From CAYFUG01 sp964346295 (GTDB taxonomy: Bacteria; Patescibacteriota; Minisyncoccia; Moranbacterales; DUUL01): 42,592 nucleotides of DNA. The translations under genes and the position numbers were made by a program. Under the pieces are notes generated by a model. That model saw nothing but the letters and a program-made list of their open reading frames with translations. It was not told where the DNA came from and made no database searches. The stretch spans positions 1 through 42,592 of the forward strand of contig CAYFUG010000014.1 of NCBI GenBank assembly GCA_964346295.1, written 5' to 3'. Positions 16,057-24,293 of this stretch are shown here, in pieces (the stretch's first letter is position 1; each line of letters starts with the position of its first letter).

Positions 16057-16659
16057 ATGGGACAGATTAATTTAAAATCTAGTGAAATGGGAAACTCTCC
16101 TCGCCGAGGAGGCGGAGGAGGCGGAGGAGCTTTAACTTTTGGGATTATTCTTTTAATCCTAAGCTTTGGTTTTTATGGAGCAATGTTTTTTCTTAGAACT
16201 AAAACCCAAAAAGATATTGTTGCTATGGAAAATGAAGTTTCTGCCGTTAAAGAGAAGCTTAACAGTAAGGAAATTGTGGAACTCTATGATTTTCAATCCA
16301 GGTTGGTGGACTTAGAAGAGATAATGAAAGATAAGATCAATCAAAGAGACAATCTTTTAAAGATATCTAATTACACCCTGCCCGATGCTAGTTTTGATAG
16401 CTTGAAAGCTGAGGTAAGTGGAAGTAAGACAGAATTCGAAGGAACTATTCGGGTAAAAGATTTTTACACACTTTCTAAGCAGGTAGAAGCGTACAGTCTT
16501 TTAGGAGAAGAGATAGAAGATTTTACTATCAGCGGTGGGGAAGAAAAAGAGGAGGGAGTGGAATCAACCCTGACTTTTACCCTAAAAGAAGCAAAAAAGA
16601 AATCGTCCAGCGCTGAAAGTAGCGACGCCACTTCTGGTGGTAGCGGACTGGGACTTTAA
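16057..16659 (+). CDS. pilN: PilN-like pilus alignment-complex protein
   Basis: 200 residues. The N-terminus MGQINLKSS resembles the PilN motif that docks into PilM (usually xxINLLP). A Gly-rich stretch RRGGGGGGGA precedes a single membrane segment at about residues 25-46; the rest is a coiled-coil then a ferredoxin-like periplasmic domain, ending in a Ser/Gly-rich tail. PilN and PilO form a heterodimer outside the membrane. Assignment rests on position after pilM plus topology; sequence conservation in this family is low. A-rich leader AACAAAAATAAAA before the ATG. Confidence 0.72.
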   Translation: MGQINLKSSEMGNSPRRGGGGGGGALTFGIILLILSFGFYGAMFFLRTKTQKDIVAMENEVSAVKEKLNSKEIVELYDFQSRLVDLEEIMKDKINQRDNLLKISNYTLPDASFDSLKAEVSGSKTEFEGTIRVKDFYTLSKQVEAYSLLGEEIEDFTISGGEEKEEGVESTLTFTLKEAKKKSSSAESSDATSGGSGLGL

Positions 16660-16725
16660 ATTTTTAAAGTATTTCAATACTTAAAATACTTAAATAAAGA
16701 ATTCTAAAAATAAAACCAAAACAAA

Positions 16726-17718
16726 ATGGCGGCAAAAATGTTATTGTTCCCCTTATTTCTGATTCTTTCCCTAGCAGTTTTTTTTATGCTAGGAAAGCCA
16801 GAGTGGGATAAGTTCGGTGCTGAAAGAGCTACTTTACAAAAAGTTGCTGAACGCAGACAAGCTTTGAGTGGAAAAATTTCCAAAGTACAAGCAGCTTTGA
16901 GTCAATATGAAGGCCTAAAAGGTGGCACCAAGCAATTAATTAATAATGCTATTCCAGTAGATCAGGCTAGTGATGATTTGATTACTGAAATAGAAAAAAA
17001 TGGTCAAAACAAAGGAGTGTTTGTTTCTAAGATTAATCTAGGAAAGAGCAAAGAAGAAAAGTCTGACTGTACTTCTTCTGTGGGAAATCTGGATGCTTCT
17101 ATGGGTGCTGAAGCTCCCCTGCCTTCTTCAACTGAAGGAGGGGCTACTGATTCTGCAACAGGCGGAGGGGGAGCGGGAATGGCTTTAGGGGATGGATTGG
17201 GAGAGCCTGTCTCATTGGGAACTTATTGTCCTAAGGCTAAAATTACTACCGAAGTAGAATTGGAGGCAGTGGGAACCTATTTGGATGTGAGGAATTTTAT
17301 CCAAGACATCTACTCTCTAAATAGGGTAACGATGATGGAAGAACTTGAAATTAGTTCTATGGACAAAAATGAAGAGGGCGGTGGTTCCTCGGATGGAGTC
17401 GGAGCAACTGGAGGCGAAGAAGGATTAGGGGAAGAAAGTGGAGAGTCGACAGCTCCGAGTCCTCAAATTCAAGCGGATAGTTTAGTGGGAGTAAAGTTGT
17501 CCTTCAAGATTTTTCAAAAAGAAAAAGATCCCGGGGCTAAGCTTTCGGAAATTGAGCCAGGAACCGACGATGCTTTGGACGGGCTCCTGAGTGGGAGTTT
17601 GGATGATGATATTATTGAGCAGTTCCAGAAAAATGTTACCAGAAGCGTTTTTGTCCCGGTTTCCTCTGGTCAAACAGGAAAAACCGACCTCTTCAAAGAG
17701 CCAGTTCAAGAGAGGTAA
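16726..17718 (+). CDS. pilO: PilO-like pilus alignment-complex protein
   Basis: 330 residues. One N-terminal membrane helix (about residues 4-21), a coiled-coil region (about 30-65), then a soluble extracytoplasmic domain. Two Gly/Ser/Glu-rich inserts (about residues 120-165 and 213-245) interrupt the domain, making it longer than typical PilO (about 200 residues). The TYLDVRNFIQDIYSLNRVTMMEELEI stretch is like the PilO core YxxxxxFlxxiesL. Topology and position after pilN support the call. A short spacer leads to pilB. Confidence 0.7.
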   Translation: MAAKMLLFPLFLILSLAVFFMLGKPEWDKFGAERATLQKVAERRQALSGKISKVQAALSQYEGLKGGTKQLINNAIPVDQASDDLITEIEKNGQNKGVFVSKINLGKSKEEKSDCTSSVGNLDASMGAEAPLPSSTEGGATDSATGGGGAGMALGDGLGEPVSLGTYCPKAKITTEVELEAVGTYLDVRNFIQDIYSLNRVTMMEELEISSMDKNEEGGGSSDGVGATGGEEGLGEESGESTAPSPQIQADSLVGVKLSFKIFQKEKDPGAKLSEIEPGTDDALDGLLSGSLDDDIIEQFQKNVTRSVFVPVSSGQTGKTDLFKEPVQER

Positions 17719-17783
17719 CAAGAGAGTAGACCAAATAGTTTAAGTGTTATTTTTTAAGCCGATTAGCTAAAATTCGATTAATA

Positions 17784-20030
17784 ATGGAGTCAAGTCAACC
17801 TAATAATCAAAATCAGTCTTCAAATCTGAATCAATCTCAGGCGACTAACGGCGAGAATCAAGGAGGGATTTTCGGAGGAGCTCCTGTTCCTTCCAGTAAT
17901 AACTTAGATAATAATGCGAGAGAGGCTAATTCAAGTGATTTAAACACTGGAAATCCTCCTCCCCCTCCTGTTCAAACTTCAGTCAATAGTTCGCAGGATA
18001 CTTCTGGAGAAAAGGGTCCCGCCAGTGATTCTAACGCGAAAGGGTTTGGCGCTAGTCCTTTCGTGGAAGCAGAGACTTCTAGTGAAGTCAGTTCAGGTGA
18101 TTCAAGCAAAGAGACTCCTTTAAAAGAAAGGGTTGGGGATAGCAACGACGATCAAAGGAGAACCGGGAAAGATGATTCTTCTAAGCCAGATTTTTCGGAC
18201 AATGCTTCAGTTAGTCAACCTAATTCCAATAATTCTAGTAATAGAGGCGAGAAGCAAGAGTTTAAGGGCGGCTCTAATTTTGGTGATCCTAAGGATTTTG
18301 ATGAAAAAAAAGAAGAGGAGAATGATTCCAAAAAACATGAAGAAAAAGAGGATGTTAGTGATAAGGACTTAAATCAAAAGGGTCAGGAGAATCAAGAGAA
18401 AGAAGAGGGAGTTGATTGGAATGGGGTTGAGATTAGTGATGAAGTTAAGCCTTTAATGACCCATGAATCTGCTAGTAAGTACCGCTTTGTTCCTTTTGAG
18501 GCTGGTCCGGATTATATCAAGGTTGCTATTGTGGACGAATCGGACATGAACACTCAAAATGCCTTGAGGTTCTTCGCTAATAAAAACAAAAAGCGAGTTG
18601 AGACTTTTCCTATCTCTGAGAATAATTTTGAATTCCTTCTTAACCAGTTTCGAGAGGATCCTGGAGAAAAGATCGGTCAATTTGTTCAGGACTTTGAAAA
18701 GAGTGCCGAAGAAGATCAAATAAAAGACCTTTCTCGTACCGCGGGAGATACAGAGTTAGAAGTTCTCAAAGACGCTCCGGTGGCTAAGATGGTGGAGGTT
18801 ATAATTAAAAATGCCATTGATGGTCGAGCTAGTGACATTCATGTTGAACCCTTGGATGAAGGAGTGAGAGTTCGCTATCGAGTAGATGGTATTTTGCACA
18901 ATAGTATTTCTTTGCCTAAAAAAATTGGACCAGCCATTGTTTCCAGGGTTAAGATTTTATCTAATCTAAAAATTGACGAAAAAAGAAAACCTCAAGATGG
19001 TCGTTTTAGAGTGAGAGATTTAGGGAGAATTGTTGATTTTCGAGTGTCTACTTTTCCTACTTCTCATGGAGAAAAAGTAGTGTTACGTATTTTGGATACT
19101 CAAACGGGGGTAATCGATGTAGAGGATTTGGGGTTCCAGGGCAGGGGATTAAAAGCTCTGCAGAGCACTATTCAAGAACCATTTGGTATAGTATTAGTAA
19201 CAGGTCCTACGGGTAGTGGTAAATCGACTACGCTATATGCGGTTCTTAAAATTCTCAATAAAGAGGGAATCAATATTGTTACCCTGGAAGATCCAGTGGA
19301 ATATGTTCTAGAAGGGGTTAATCAGAGTCAAGTGAAGCCAGAAATCGGTTATGATTTTGCCTCTGGATTGCGGAGTATTTTGCGACAAGACCCGGATGTT
19401 GTGATGGTAGGAGAGATTCGGGACGAAGAGACGGCGGAGTTGGCAATCCACGCGGCCCTAACTGGCCATTTAGTGCTTTCTACTTTACACACCAACAGTG
19501 CCGTAGGGGGAGTTGCTCGGCTTGTTGACATGGGAATTCAACCCTTCTTGCTTTCCAGTGCCTTGAATTTGTTAATTGGTCAAAGATTGGTGAGAAAGAT
19601 TTGCAGTGAATGCAAGGAGGAAATTCCTCATAATGAGATTCCCAAGGAGGCTCTGGATTTAATTAAAAGAGAAATCAAAAAGATGCCCGAGGAAGCTCTT
19701 AAAGGACTAAAAATAGAAGATCCCAATAAGGTTACCGACCAGGATATTAAGCTTTATCGAGGAAAAGGTTGTGGCCGGTGTCATTCTAGTGGATACAAGG
19801 GGAGGATGGGAATTTACGAGGTGCTAGAGTTAAATAATGAGTTGAGTAAAATGGTTGGGGATGGAGATAATATTAATGACATTGAGGAAACTGCTAAAAA
19901 GGGTGGCTATACAATTATGAAACAAGATGGTATAATTAAATCATTGCAGGGAATTACCACTATTGAAGAGGTGCAGAGAGTGACAGAAGACGAAAGCGAA
20001 GAGATTGCTTTGGAGGGCAAGAGTGGTTAA
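17784..20030 (+). CDS. pilB: Type IV pilus assembly (extension) ATPase PilB
   Basis: 748 residues, longer than the usual 560-580. Residues 1-210 are a low-complexity segment rich in Asn, Ser, Gln and then Lys/Glu. About 215-310 is a MshEN/N1-like domain. The motor core follows: ASDIHVEP near 350, Walker A GPTGSGKS at 474-481, the Asp box LEDPVEY, Walker B DPDVVMVGEIRDEET near 537, the His box LSTLHTNSA near 566, and a zinc tetracysteine (CSEC near 607 and CGRCHSSGYKGR near 663) diagnostic for PilB/GspE rather than PilT. It powers pilus polymerisation. Confidence 0.94.
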   Translation: MESSQPNNQNQSSNLNQSQATNGENQGGIFGGAPVPSSNNLDNNAREANSSDLNTGNPPPPPVQTSVNSSQDTSGEKGPASDSNAKGFGASPFVEAETSSEVSSGDSSKETPLKERVGDSNDDQRRTGKDDSSKPDFSDNASVSQPNSNNSSNRGEKQEFKGGSNFGDPKDFDEKKEEENDSKKHEEKEDVSDKDLNQKGQENQEKEEGVDWNGVEISDEVKPLMTHESASKYRFVPFEAGPDYIKVAIVDESDMNTQNALRFFANKNKKRVETFPISENNFEFLLNQFREDPGEKIGQFVQDFEKSAEEDQIKDLSRTAGDTELEVLKDAPVAKMVEVIIKNAIDGRASDIHVEPLDEGVRVRYRVDGILHNSISLPKKIGPAIVSRVKILSNLKIDEKRKPQDGRFRVRDLGRIVDFRVSTFPTSHGEKVVLRILDTQTGVIDVEDLGFQGRGLKALQSTIQEPFGIVLVTGPTGSGKSTTLYAVLKILNKEGINIVTLEDPVEYVLEGVNQSQVKPEIGYDFASGLRSILRQDPDVVMVGEIRDEETAELAIHAALTGHLVLSTLHTNSAVGGVARLVDMGIQPFLLSSALNLLIGQRLVRKICSECKEEIPHNEIPKEALDLIKREIKKMPEEALKGLKIEDPNKVTDQDIKLYRGKGCGRCHSSGYKGRMGIYEVLELNNELSKMVGDGDNINDIEETAKKGGYTIMKQDGIIKSLQGITTIEEVQRVTEDESEEIALEGKSG

Positions 20031-20044
20031 TAGAAGGTGCTAGC

Positions 20045-20073
20045 TTGATTGAGCATGTCTGTTATCTTATATA
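20045..20073 (+). promoter_or_regulatory. Internal promoter ahead of the response regulator
   Basis: TTGATT at 20045-20050, a 17-base spacer and TATATA at 20068-20073, in the gap between pilB and the receiver gene. It could drive the regulator, pilT and pilC separately from pilMNOB. Confidence 0.45.
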
Positions 20074-20158
20074 GTCAATAAAATAATGCGAGAAGGCTAG
20101 TGAGCCGGAATTAATGGGGATGATTTGCGAGCTTACTGGTTTTTCCGTAAGGAATTTA

Positions 20159-20539
20159 ATGAGTAAAACTAAAATTCTCATCGCGGAGGATGATAAATTT
20201 ATCGGCGATGTTTACGAAACTAAATTAAGCGGTGAAGGATATAATGTTGTTTTAGCAGTCAACGGATCTGAAGCCCTAGAGAAGATCAAAAAGGAGAGTC
20301 CGAAGTTAATTCTATTGGACATTTTTATGCCAGAATTAGATGGGATCGGTCTCTTAAAGAAGTTAAAAGAAGATGAGGAATTGAGCGATTACAAGGATAT
20401 CCCGGTGATTATTTTAACCAACGCCAGTGAGAGAGACTATGTTTCCCAGGCAATTGATTTGGGAGCGGTGGATTATATGGTGAAATCTAACTTTACCCCT
20501 GATGAAGTGATTGGAAAGGTGCAAAAATACTTAAAGTAA
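20159..20539 (+). CDS. Single-domain response regulator (CheY/PilG/PilH-like)
   Basis: 126 residues from ATG 20159, chosen because TAAGGA lies at the right distance and MSKTKILIAEDDKF is the typical receiver start; an upstream ATG at 20114 adds 15 unlikely residues. Acidic pocket Glu10-Asp11-Asp12, phospho-acceptor Asp54 (LLDIFMPELDG), Thr87 (ILTNAS) and Lys109 (VKSN) are all present, so it should be phosphorylatable. No output domain. Lying between pilB and pilT it probably tunes pilus extension or retraction. No histidine kinase is in the window. Confidence 0.88.
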   Translation: MSKTKILIAEDDKFIGDVYETKLSGEGYNVVLAVNGSEALEKIKKESPKLILLDIFMPELDGIGLLKKLKEDEELSDYKDIPVIILTNASERDYVSQAIDLGAVDYMVKSNFTPDEVIGKVQKYLK

Positions 20540-20677
20540 AGCATTATCTATTTTGGATAATTTCTTGATAAGTGATTTTATATTAAATTCAACCCGGGTA
20601 ATTTGTTTCCTTTTGTAACTTTTGCCCTAGCCAGCAGTTTATTAAAGATCGCAGGGAAGCTAAAAATAAAAAACAAA

Positions 20678-21757
20678 ATGGGAGAGAGTCAAGTGGTGAT
20701 GAAATTAAAAAGCTTTCTCGTTCAATTAGTGCAACGAGGAGGATCTGATATTCATTTTTCGGTAGGCGACTATCCTATTTTTAGGGTGGATGGAGATTTG
20801 CAACGCTTAGAAAACGAGAAGATTGTCTCTCAAGAAGACACTAAAATATTAGCCAAGGAGTTATTAACTGAGGAGCAGTTGGCAAAGTTAGAAAAAGATC
20901 GGAGCGCCGATTTTTCTATAGAAGTTGATTCCGGAGAACGCTTTAGGGCTAATATGTTTCATCAAAAAGGGAACCTCAGTTTGGTTTTACGGTATATTCC
21001 TAATCAAATTAAAGATTTAAGTGAACTGAGCATCCCCGAAAACATTTACGAATTCATGGAGAAAACCCAGGGTCTCTTGTTGATTACTGGACCAACTGGA
21101 TGTGGAAAAACCACTACCCTAGCAGCATTAATTGACTACCTTAACAATAAAAAACAGCGACACATTATTACCATTGAAGATCCTGTGGAATATGTATATC
21201 AATCTAAGTATTGTTTGATAGAGCAGAGAGAAATTCATAAGGATGCTTCTGATTTTACTACCGCCCTAAGGGCTTGTTTTCGGGAGGATGTGGATGTTGT
21301 GTTGGTAGGGGAGATGAGAGAATTAGAGACCATTTCTACTGCTGTAACGGCTGCCGAAACCGGACACTTAGTTTTGGCAACTTTGCATACTAATGATGCC
21401 TCCCAAACCATTGATCGTATCATTGATGTTTTTCCTGCTTATCAACAAAACCAAATTCGTTCCCAGCTTTCTAGTATGCTTCTGGGGGTAGTCTCTCAAA
21501 GGCTATTGAGAAAAATTGGAGGCGGGAGAATCCCGGCGGTGGAGATTATGAAAAATAACTTAGCCATTGCTAACCTTATTAGGCAGAATCAGATCCATCA
21601 AATTTCAGGAACCATTGATACTTCTTTAGAGGATGGAATGATTAATATTAACCGCTCTTTGGCAATTTTAGTAAGAGAGGGGCGAGTAGAAATGAAGGAG
21701 GCGGAGCGCTACGCTACTGATGTTGACTTATTTAGATTAATTTTAGAGTCAACTTGA
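20678..21757 (+). CDS. pilT: Type IV pilus retraction ATPase PilT
   Basis: 359 residues from ATG 20678, preceded by AAAAATAAAAAACAAA; an upstream TTG at 20603 would add 25 residues unlike PilT. N-terminal domain with GGSDIHFSVGDYPIFRVDG, Walker A GPTGCGKT at 138-145, the Asp box IEDPVEY, Walker B DVDVVLVGEMREL and His box LATLHTNDASQTIDRI. The C-terminal LAIANLIRQNQIHQI corresponds to the AIRNLIR motif needed for retraction, separating it from PilB. No tetracysteine. Retraction drives twitching and DNA uptake. Confidence 0.94.
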   Translation: MGESQVVMKLKSFLVQLVQRGGSDIHFSVGDYPIFRVDGDLQRLENEKIVSQEDTKILAKELLTEEQLAKLEKDRSADFSIEVDSGERFRANMFHQKGNLSLVLRYIPNQIKDLSELSIPENIYEFMEKTQGLLLITGPTGCGKTTTLAALIDYLNNKKQRHIITIEDPVEYVYQSKYCLIEQREIHKDASDFTTALRACFREDVDVVLVGEMRELETISTAVTAAETGHLVLATLHTNDASQTIDRIIDVFPAYQQNQIRSQLSSMLLGVVSQRLLRKIGGGRIPAVEIMKNNLAIANLIRQNQIHQISGTIDTSLEDGMININRSLAILVREGRVEMKEAERYATDVDLFRLILEST

Positions 21758-21797
21758 AATCTTCTAAAACAAAAATAAAAAATAATATCAAAAAGCG

Positions 21798-23006
21798 ATG
21801 AAATTTAAATATCAGGCCAAGACTTCTGAAGGAAAGATTCAGAAGGGAATCGTGGAAGCAGTTTCTCAAAGCTCCGCCATGAATGTTTTACGCCAGAATG
21901 GACTAGAGGTGGTAGAATTGGAGCAGGAAAAAGAAATCCCGATTCTTTCTTCTGTTACCAAGGCTCTTGGAGGAGTAAAAACCAAGGAATTTGTCTTGTT
22001 TTCTAGGCAGCTGGCAGTTTTGATTGAGGCTAAAGTTCCTTTGATCAAGTCTCTGCATTCGATTGCCAGGCAAACTGAGAATAAATTTTTTGCTTTAAAG
22101 CTGTATTCCATTGTAGTGGATATTGACAGCGGTTCCTCCTTTTCGGAGGCCTTGAGTAGGCATCCGGACACCTTTTCGAAGTTTTATGTTAGCATGGTTA
22201 GGGCCGGAGAATCGGCCGGTAGACTCCAGGAAACCTTGAATGATATTGCTGACAATATAGAAAAAAATTACGAAATCACTAGTAATTTAAAAGGAGCTCT
22301 TTATTATCCAGCCTTTATTATGTTGGCGATGGTAGGAGTAGGATTTGTGGTAACGGTGTTCGTACTTCCTAAGTTATTAGGAATTCTGGAGGAGGCCAAT
22401 GTAGAACTACCTCTCCAAACCAGGCTTTTGATAGCAGTTACTGGCTTTCTTAGTTCTTATTGGTGGGCAGTTCTCTTGGGTATGATAGGATCAGTAGTAG
22501 GATTTTTCTACTACATTAAAACTGAAGGAGGTAAGCGCGAGCTTGATTATATATCCTTGAAAATTCCCAAGCTAAACGAGATGCTAATGAATGTTTACAT
22601 CTCTCGTTTCGCAGAAAATCTCTCTAAGCTAATTCAGAGCGGTCTTCCCATTACTTCTGCTTTGGCAATTACGGGTGACATTGTTGGCAACGCAGTTTAT
22701 AGAGATATTATTTTGCAATCCTCCGAGGAGCTAAAAAGAGGAGGTAGCATCTCAGATGTTTTAGGAAAGCACCCCGAGTTCCCTCCGGTTATTGTTCAAA
22801 TGATTTCCGTGGGAGAAAATACCGGGCGAGTTGATTATACACTTAAAAAAGTGGCTGAGTTCTACTCCAAAGAAAACGAGCGAATGACCAAAACCTTTTC
22901 TTCCTTGGTGGAGCCAATTTTAATGATAGTTTTGGCAATTGGAGTAGGAATTATGGTCTCAGCGGTATTGCTTCCGATTTATCAAGTGGCTACATCTATG
23001 CAGTAG
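21798..23006 (+). CDS. pilC: Type IV pilus inner-membrane platform protein PilC
   Basis: 402 residues, the typical length. Two tandem GspF domains: the first at about residues 70-190 (VLFSRQLAVLIEAKVPLI... FYVSMVRAGESAGRL) and the second at about 270-395 (FAENLSKLIQSGLPIT... IVQMISVGENTGRVD), each followed by hydrophobic membrane segments (about 168-192, 215-240, 372-398). PilC sits in the membrane between the PilB/PilT motors and the pilins. It follows pilT by 40 bases. Confidence 0.94.
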   Translation: MKFKYQAKTSEGKIQKGIVEAVSQSSAMNVLRQNGLEVVELEQEKEIPILSSVTKALGGVKTKEFVLFSRQLAVLIEAKVPLIKSLHSIARQTENKFFALKLYSIVVDIDSGSSFSEALSRHPDTFSKFYVSMVRAGESAGRLQETLNDIADNIEKNYEITSNLKGALYYPAFIMLAMVGVGFVVTVFVLPKLLGILEEANVELPLQTRLLIAVTGFLSSYWWAVLLGMIGSVVGFFYYIKTEGGKRELDYISLKIPKLNEMLMNVYISRFAENLSKLIQSGLPITSALAITGDIVGNAVYRDIILQSSEELKRGGSISDVLGKHPEFPPVIVQMISVGENTGRVDYTLKKVAEFYSKENERMTKTFSSLVEPILMIVLAIGVGIMVSAVLLPIYQVATSMQ

Positions 23007-23126
23007 GAAGTTATTTAATTAGAAGAGTGGCCAGTGAAGTGATAACTTTAGGAATTTAAAATAATTTCCAATGAGCTAAATTGTAGACCTCTAGTCTGCT
23101 AGTTAATTAACTCAAAGTAGGGACAC

Positions 23127-23155
23127 TTGAAAACTAAGAGTTTTTAGTCTATAAT
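23127..23155 (+). promoter_or_regulatory. Strong promoter for the major pilin, with palindromic spacer
   Basis: TTGAAA at 23127-23132, a 17-base spacer and consensus TATAAT at 23150-23155. The inverted repeat AAAACT-AAG-AGTTTT (23130-23144) overlaps the -35 and spacer and could be an operator. It gives the pilin its own transcript within the pil cluster. Confidence 0.75.
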
Positions 23156-23194
23156 TGTTTTATTGATTTGCAATATAAATAAAAATTTAAAAAG

Positions 23195-23205
23195 AAAGGA
23201 GGTGA
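23195..23205 (+). promoter_or_regulatory. Unusually strong Shine-Dalgarno of the major pilin
   Basis: AAAGGAGGTGA ends four bases before the ATG. It matches the full expected 16S rRNA 3' tail complement, whereas most genes here have only A-rich leaders. This marks the gene as highly translated. Confidence 0.8.
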
Positions 23206-23209
23206 CCAA

Positions 23210-23632
23210 ATGAAACTAAACACAAAAGGTTTTACCTTGATTGAGCTTTTGCTGGTAATCGCGATTATTGGTATCCTGGCGGCAGTGCTTTTCATGATGC
23301 TAGGAAGCCAACGAGAACGAGCCCGGATCTCTAACTTTAAGCAGCAAATGGCTTCTACTAAGGCTACTATTGCTACTTGCCTCGATGATGGAGGAGAGCT
23401 TCAGAGCTATGATGGAACTGCGGGGCCAATCTGTAGCGAAGGTAACTTGGGCGGCGAATATCTTCCAGCTGAAGACATGCCCGGCTGTGATGGTCAGCCC
23501 GGGAGCAGAATATCTATCGTAGTAGGAGATGACGAGCAAAGTTTGATTGGAACTTGTCCTACTTCTGATCGTGACACTGATTGTACGGCTATTTGTACTA
23601 TGCAAGGTTGTAAATTTGAGAATTGCGAATAA
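23210..23632 (+). CDS. Type IV pilin, probable major subunit
   Basis: 140 residues. A short basic leader MKLNTKG is followed by FTLIELLLVIAIIGILAAV: cleavage after Gly7 leaves Phe1 and the invariant Glu5, then the hydrophobic N-terminal helix. The globular part has eight cysteines, an unusually high number, suggesting several disulfides outside the cell. Strong promoter and the best ribosome binding site in the window point to the main pilus subunit. A long hairpin follows the stop codon. A paralogue lies immediately downstream; both share an (I/L)C...DGGE segment. Confidence 0.9.
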   Translation: MKLNTKGFTLIELLLVIAIIGILAAVLFMMLGSQRERARISNFKQQMASTKATIATCLDDGGELQSYDGTAGPICSEGNLGGEYLPAEDMPGCDGQPGSRISIVVGDDEQSLIGTCPTSDRDTDCTAICTMQGCKFENCE

Positions 23633-23647
23633 AAAAGCTTTTGAGCT

Positions 23648-23680
23648 GCCGGGTTTTGAAAAGATTCTTCAGAACCTGGT
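23648..23680 (+). terminator. Long hairpin after the major pilin
   Basis: CCGGGTTTTGAA (23649-23660) pairs along all twelve bases with TTCAGAACCTGG (23668-23679), including two G-T pairs, and one further G-T pair extends the stem. Without a T tract it is more likely an RNA stabiliser or partial terminator that keeps pilin mRNA above that of downstream genes. Confidence 0.5.
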
Positions 23681-23735
23681 GCTTAGGAGCATTGCCAATT
23701 TTTAGTTATTAGTTTTTAAATTCAAATAAATTTTC

Positions 23736-24239
23736 ATGAAAAACCAAAAATTCAAGCAATTAGACAACCAAAAAACTCATCCTGGATTTACTTTGATTGA
23801 ACTGATTTTAGTGATGGCGATTGTAGGGGTCTTAGCCGCGGCTGTGATTGTGGGAATTGGCAGCCAGCGGGAGAGGGCTCAGGAGACTAAGGTCTTAGCA
23901 GAGCTTTCTGGGACAATTCAGTCTATAGCACTGTGTCGGTCTGATGGGGGAGAAATAAGCGAGCCCGCTACTGCAGGAGGCAATCTGATTTGCTCTATAG
24001 ATGGCAGTTTTAATAATAATTATGGGATGTGGCCCAAAATGCCAGATGGCTTTAGTTATACTTCTTCTATCATAAATTCCAATGCTTATGTTTTTTCTGC
24101 GGGTAAAGGAGCTGGAGAGGCTGGGATTTGTTGTATCTCTGGCGGACCGTTTAATCCTCAGTGCAAAAAAAAGAATGTAATGAATCAGACCGGTGAGATA
24201 AGTTTTCTCTCAGAATGCATTGATCTTTTCAACAACTAA
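23736..24239 (+). CDS. Type IV pilin, second subunit
   Basis: 167 residues. Leader of 17 residues ending THPG, then FTLIELILVMAIVGVLAAA with Glu5. The globular domain carries six cysteines, including an adjacent pair (GICCISGG), and shares the LCRSDGGE segment with the upstream pilin (TCLDDGGE), so the two are paralogues. It has an A-rich leader and no SD, suggesting a lower level than the first pilin. It could be a minor subunit or an alternative major pilin. Confidence 0.87.
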   Translation: MKNQKFKQLDNQKTHPGFTLIELILVMAIVGVLAAAVIVGIGSQRERAQETKVLAELSGTIQSIALCRSDGGEISEPATAGGNLICSIDGSFNNNYGMWPKMPDGFSYTSSIINSNAYVFSAGKGAGEAGICCISGGPFNPQCKKKNVMNQTGEISFLSECIDLFNN

Positions 24240-24293
24240 TGACACTTGAAACAGGAAAGTTTTTCTTGAGTAAGTAATTTAAAACTGAGTCGA

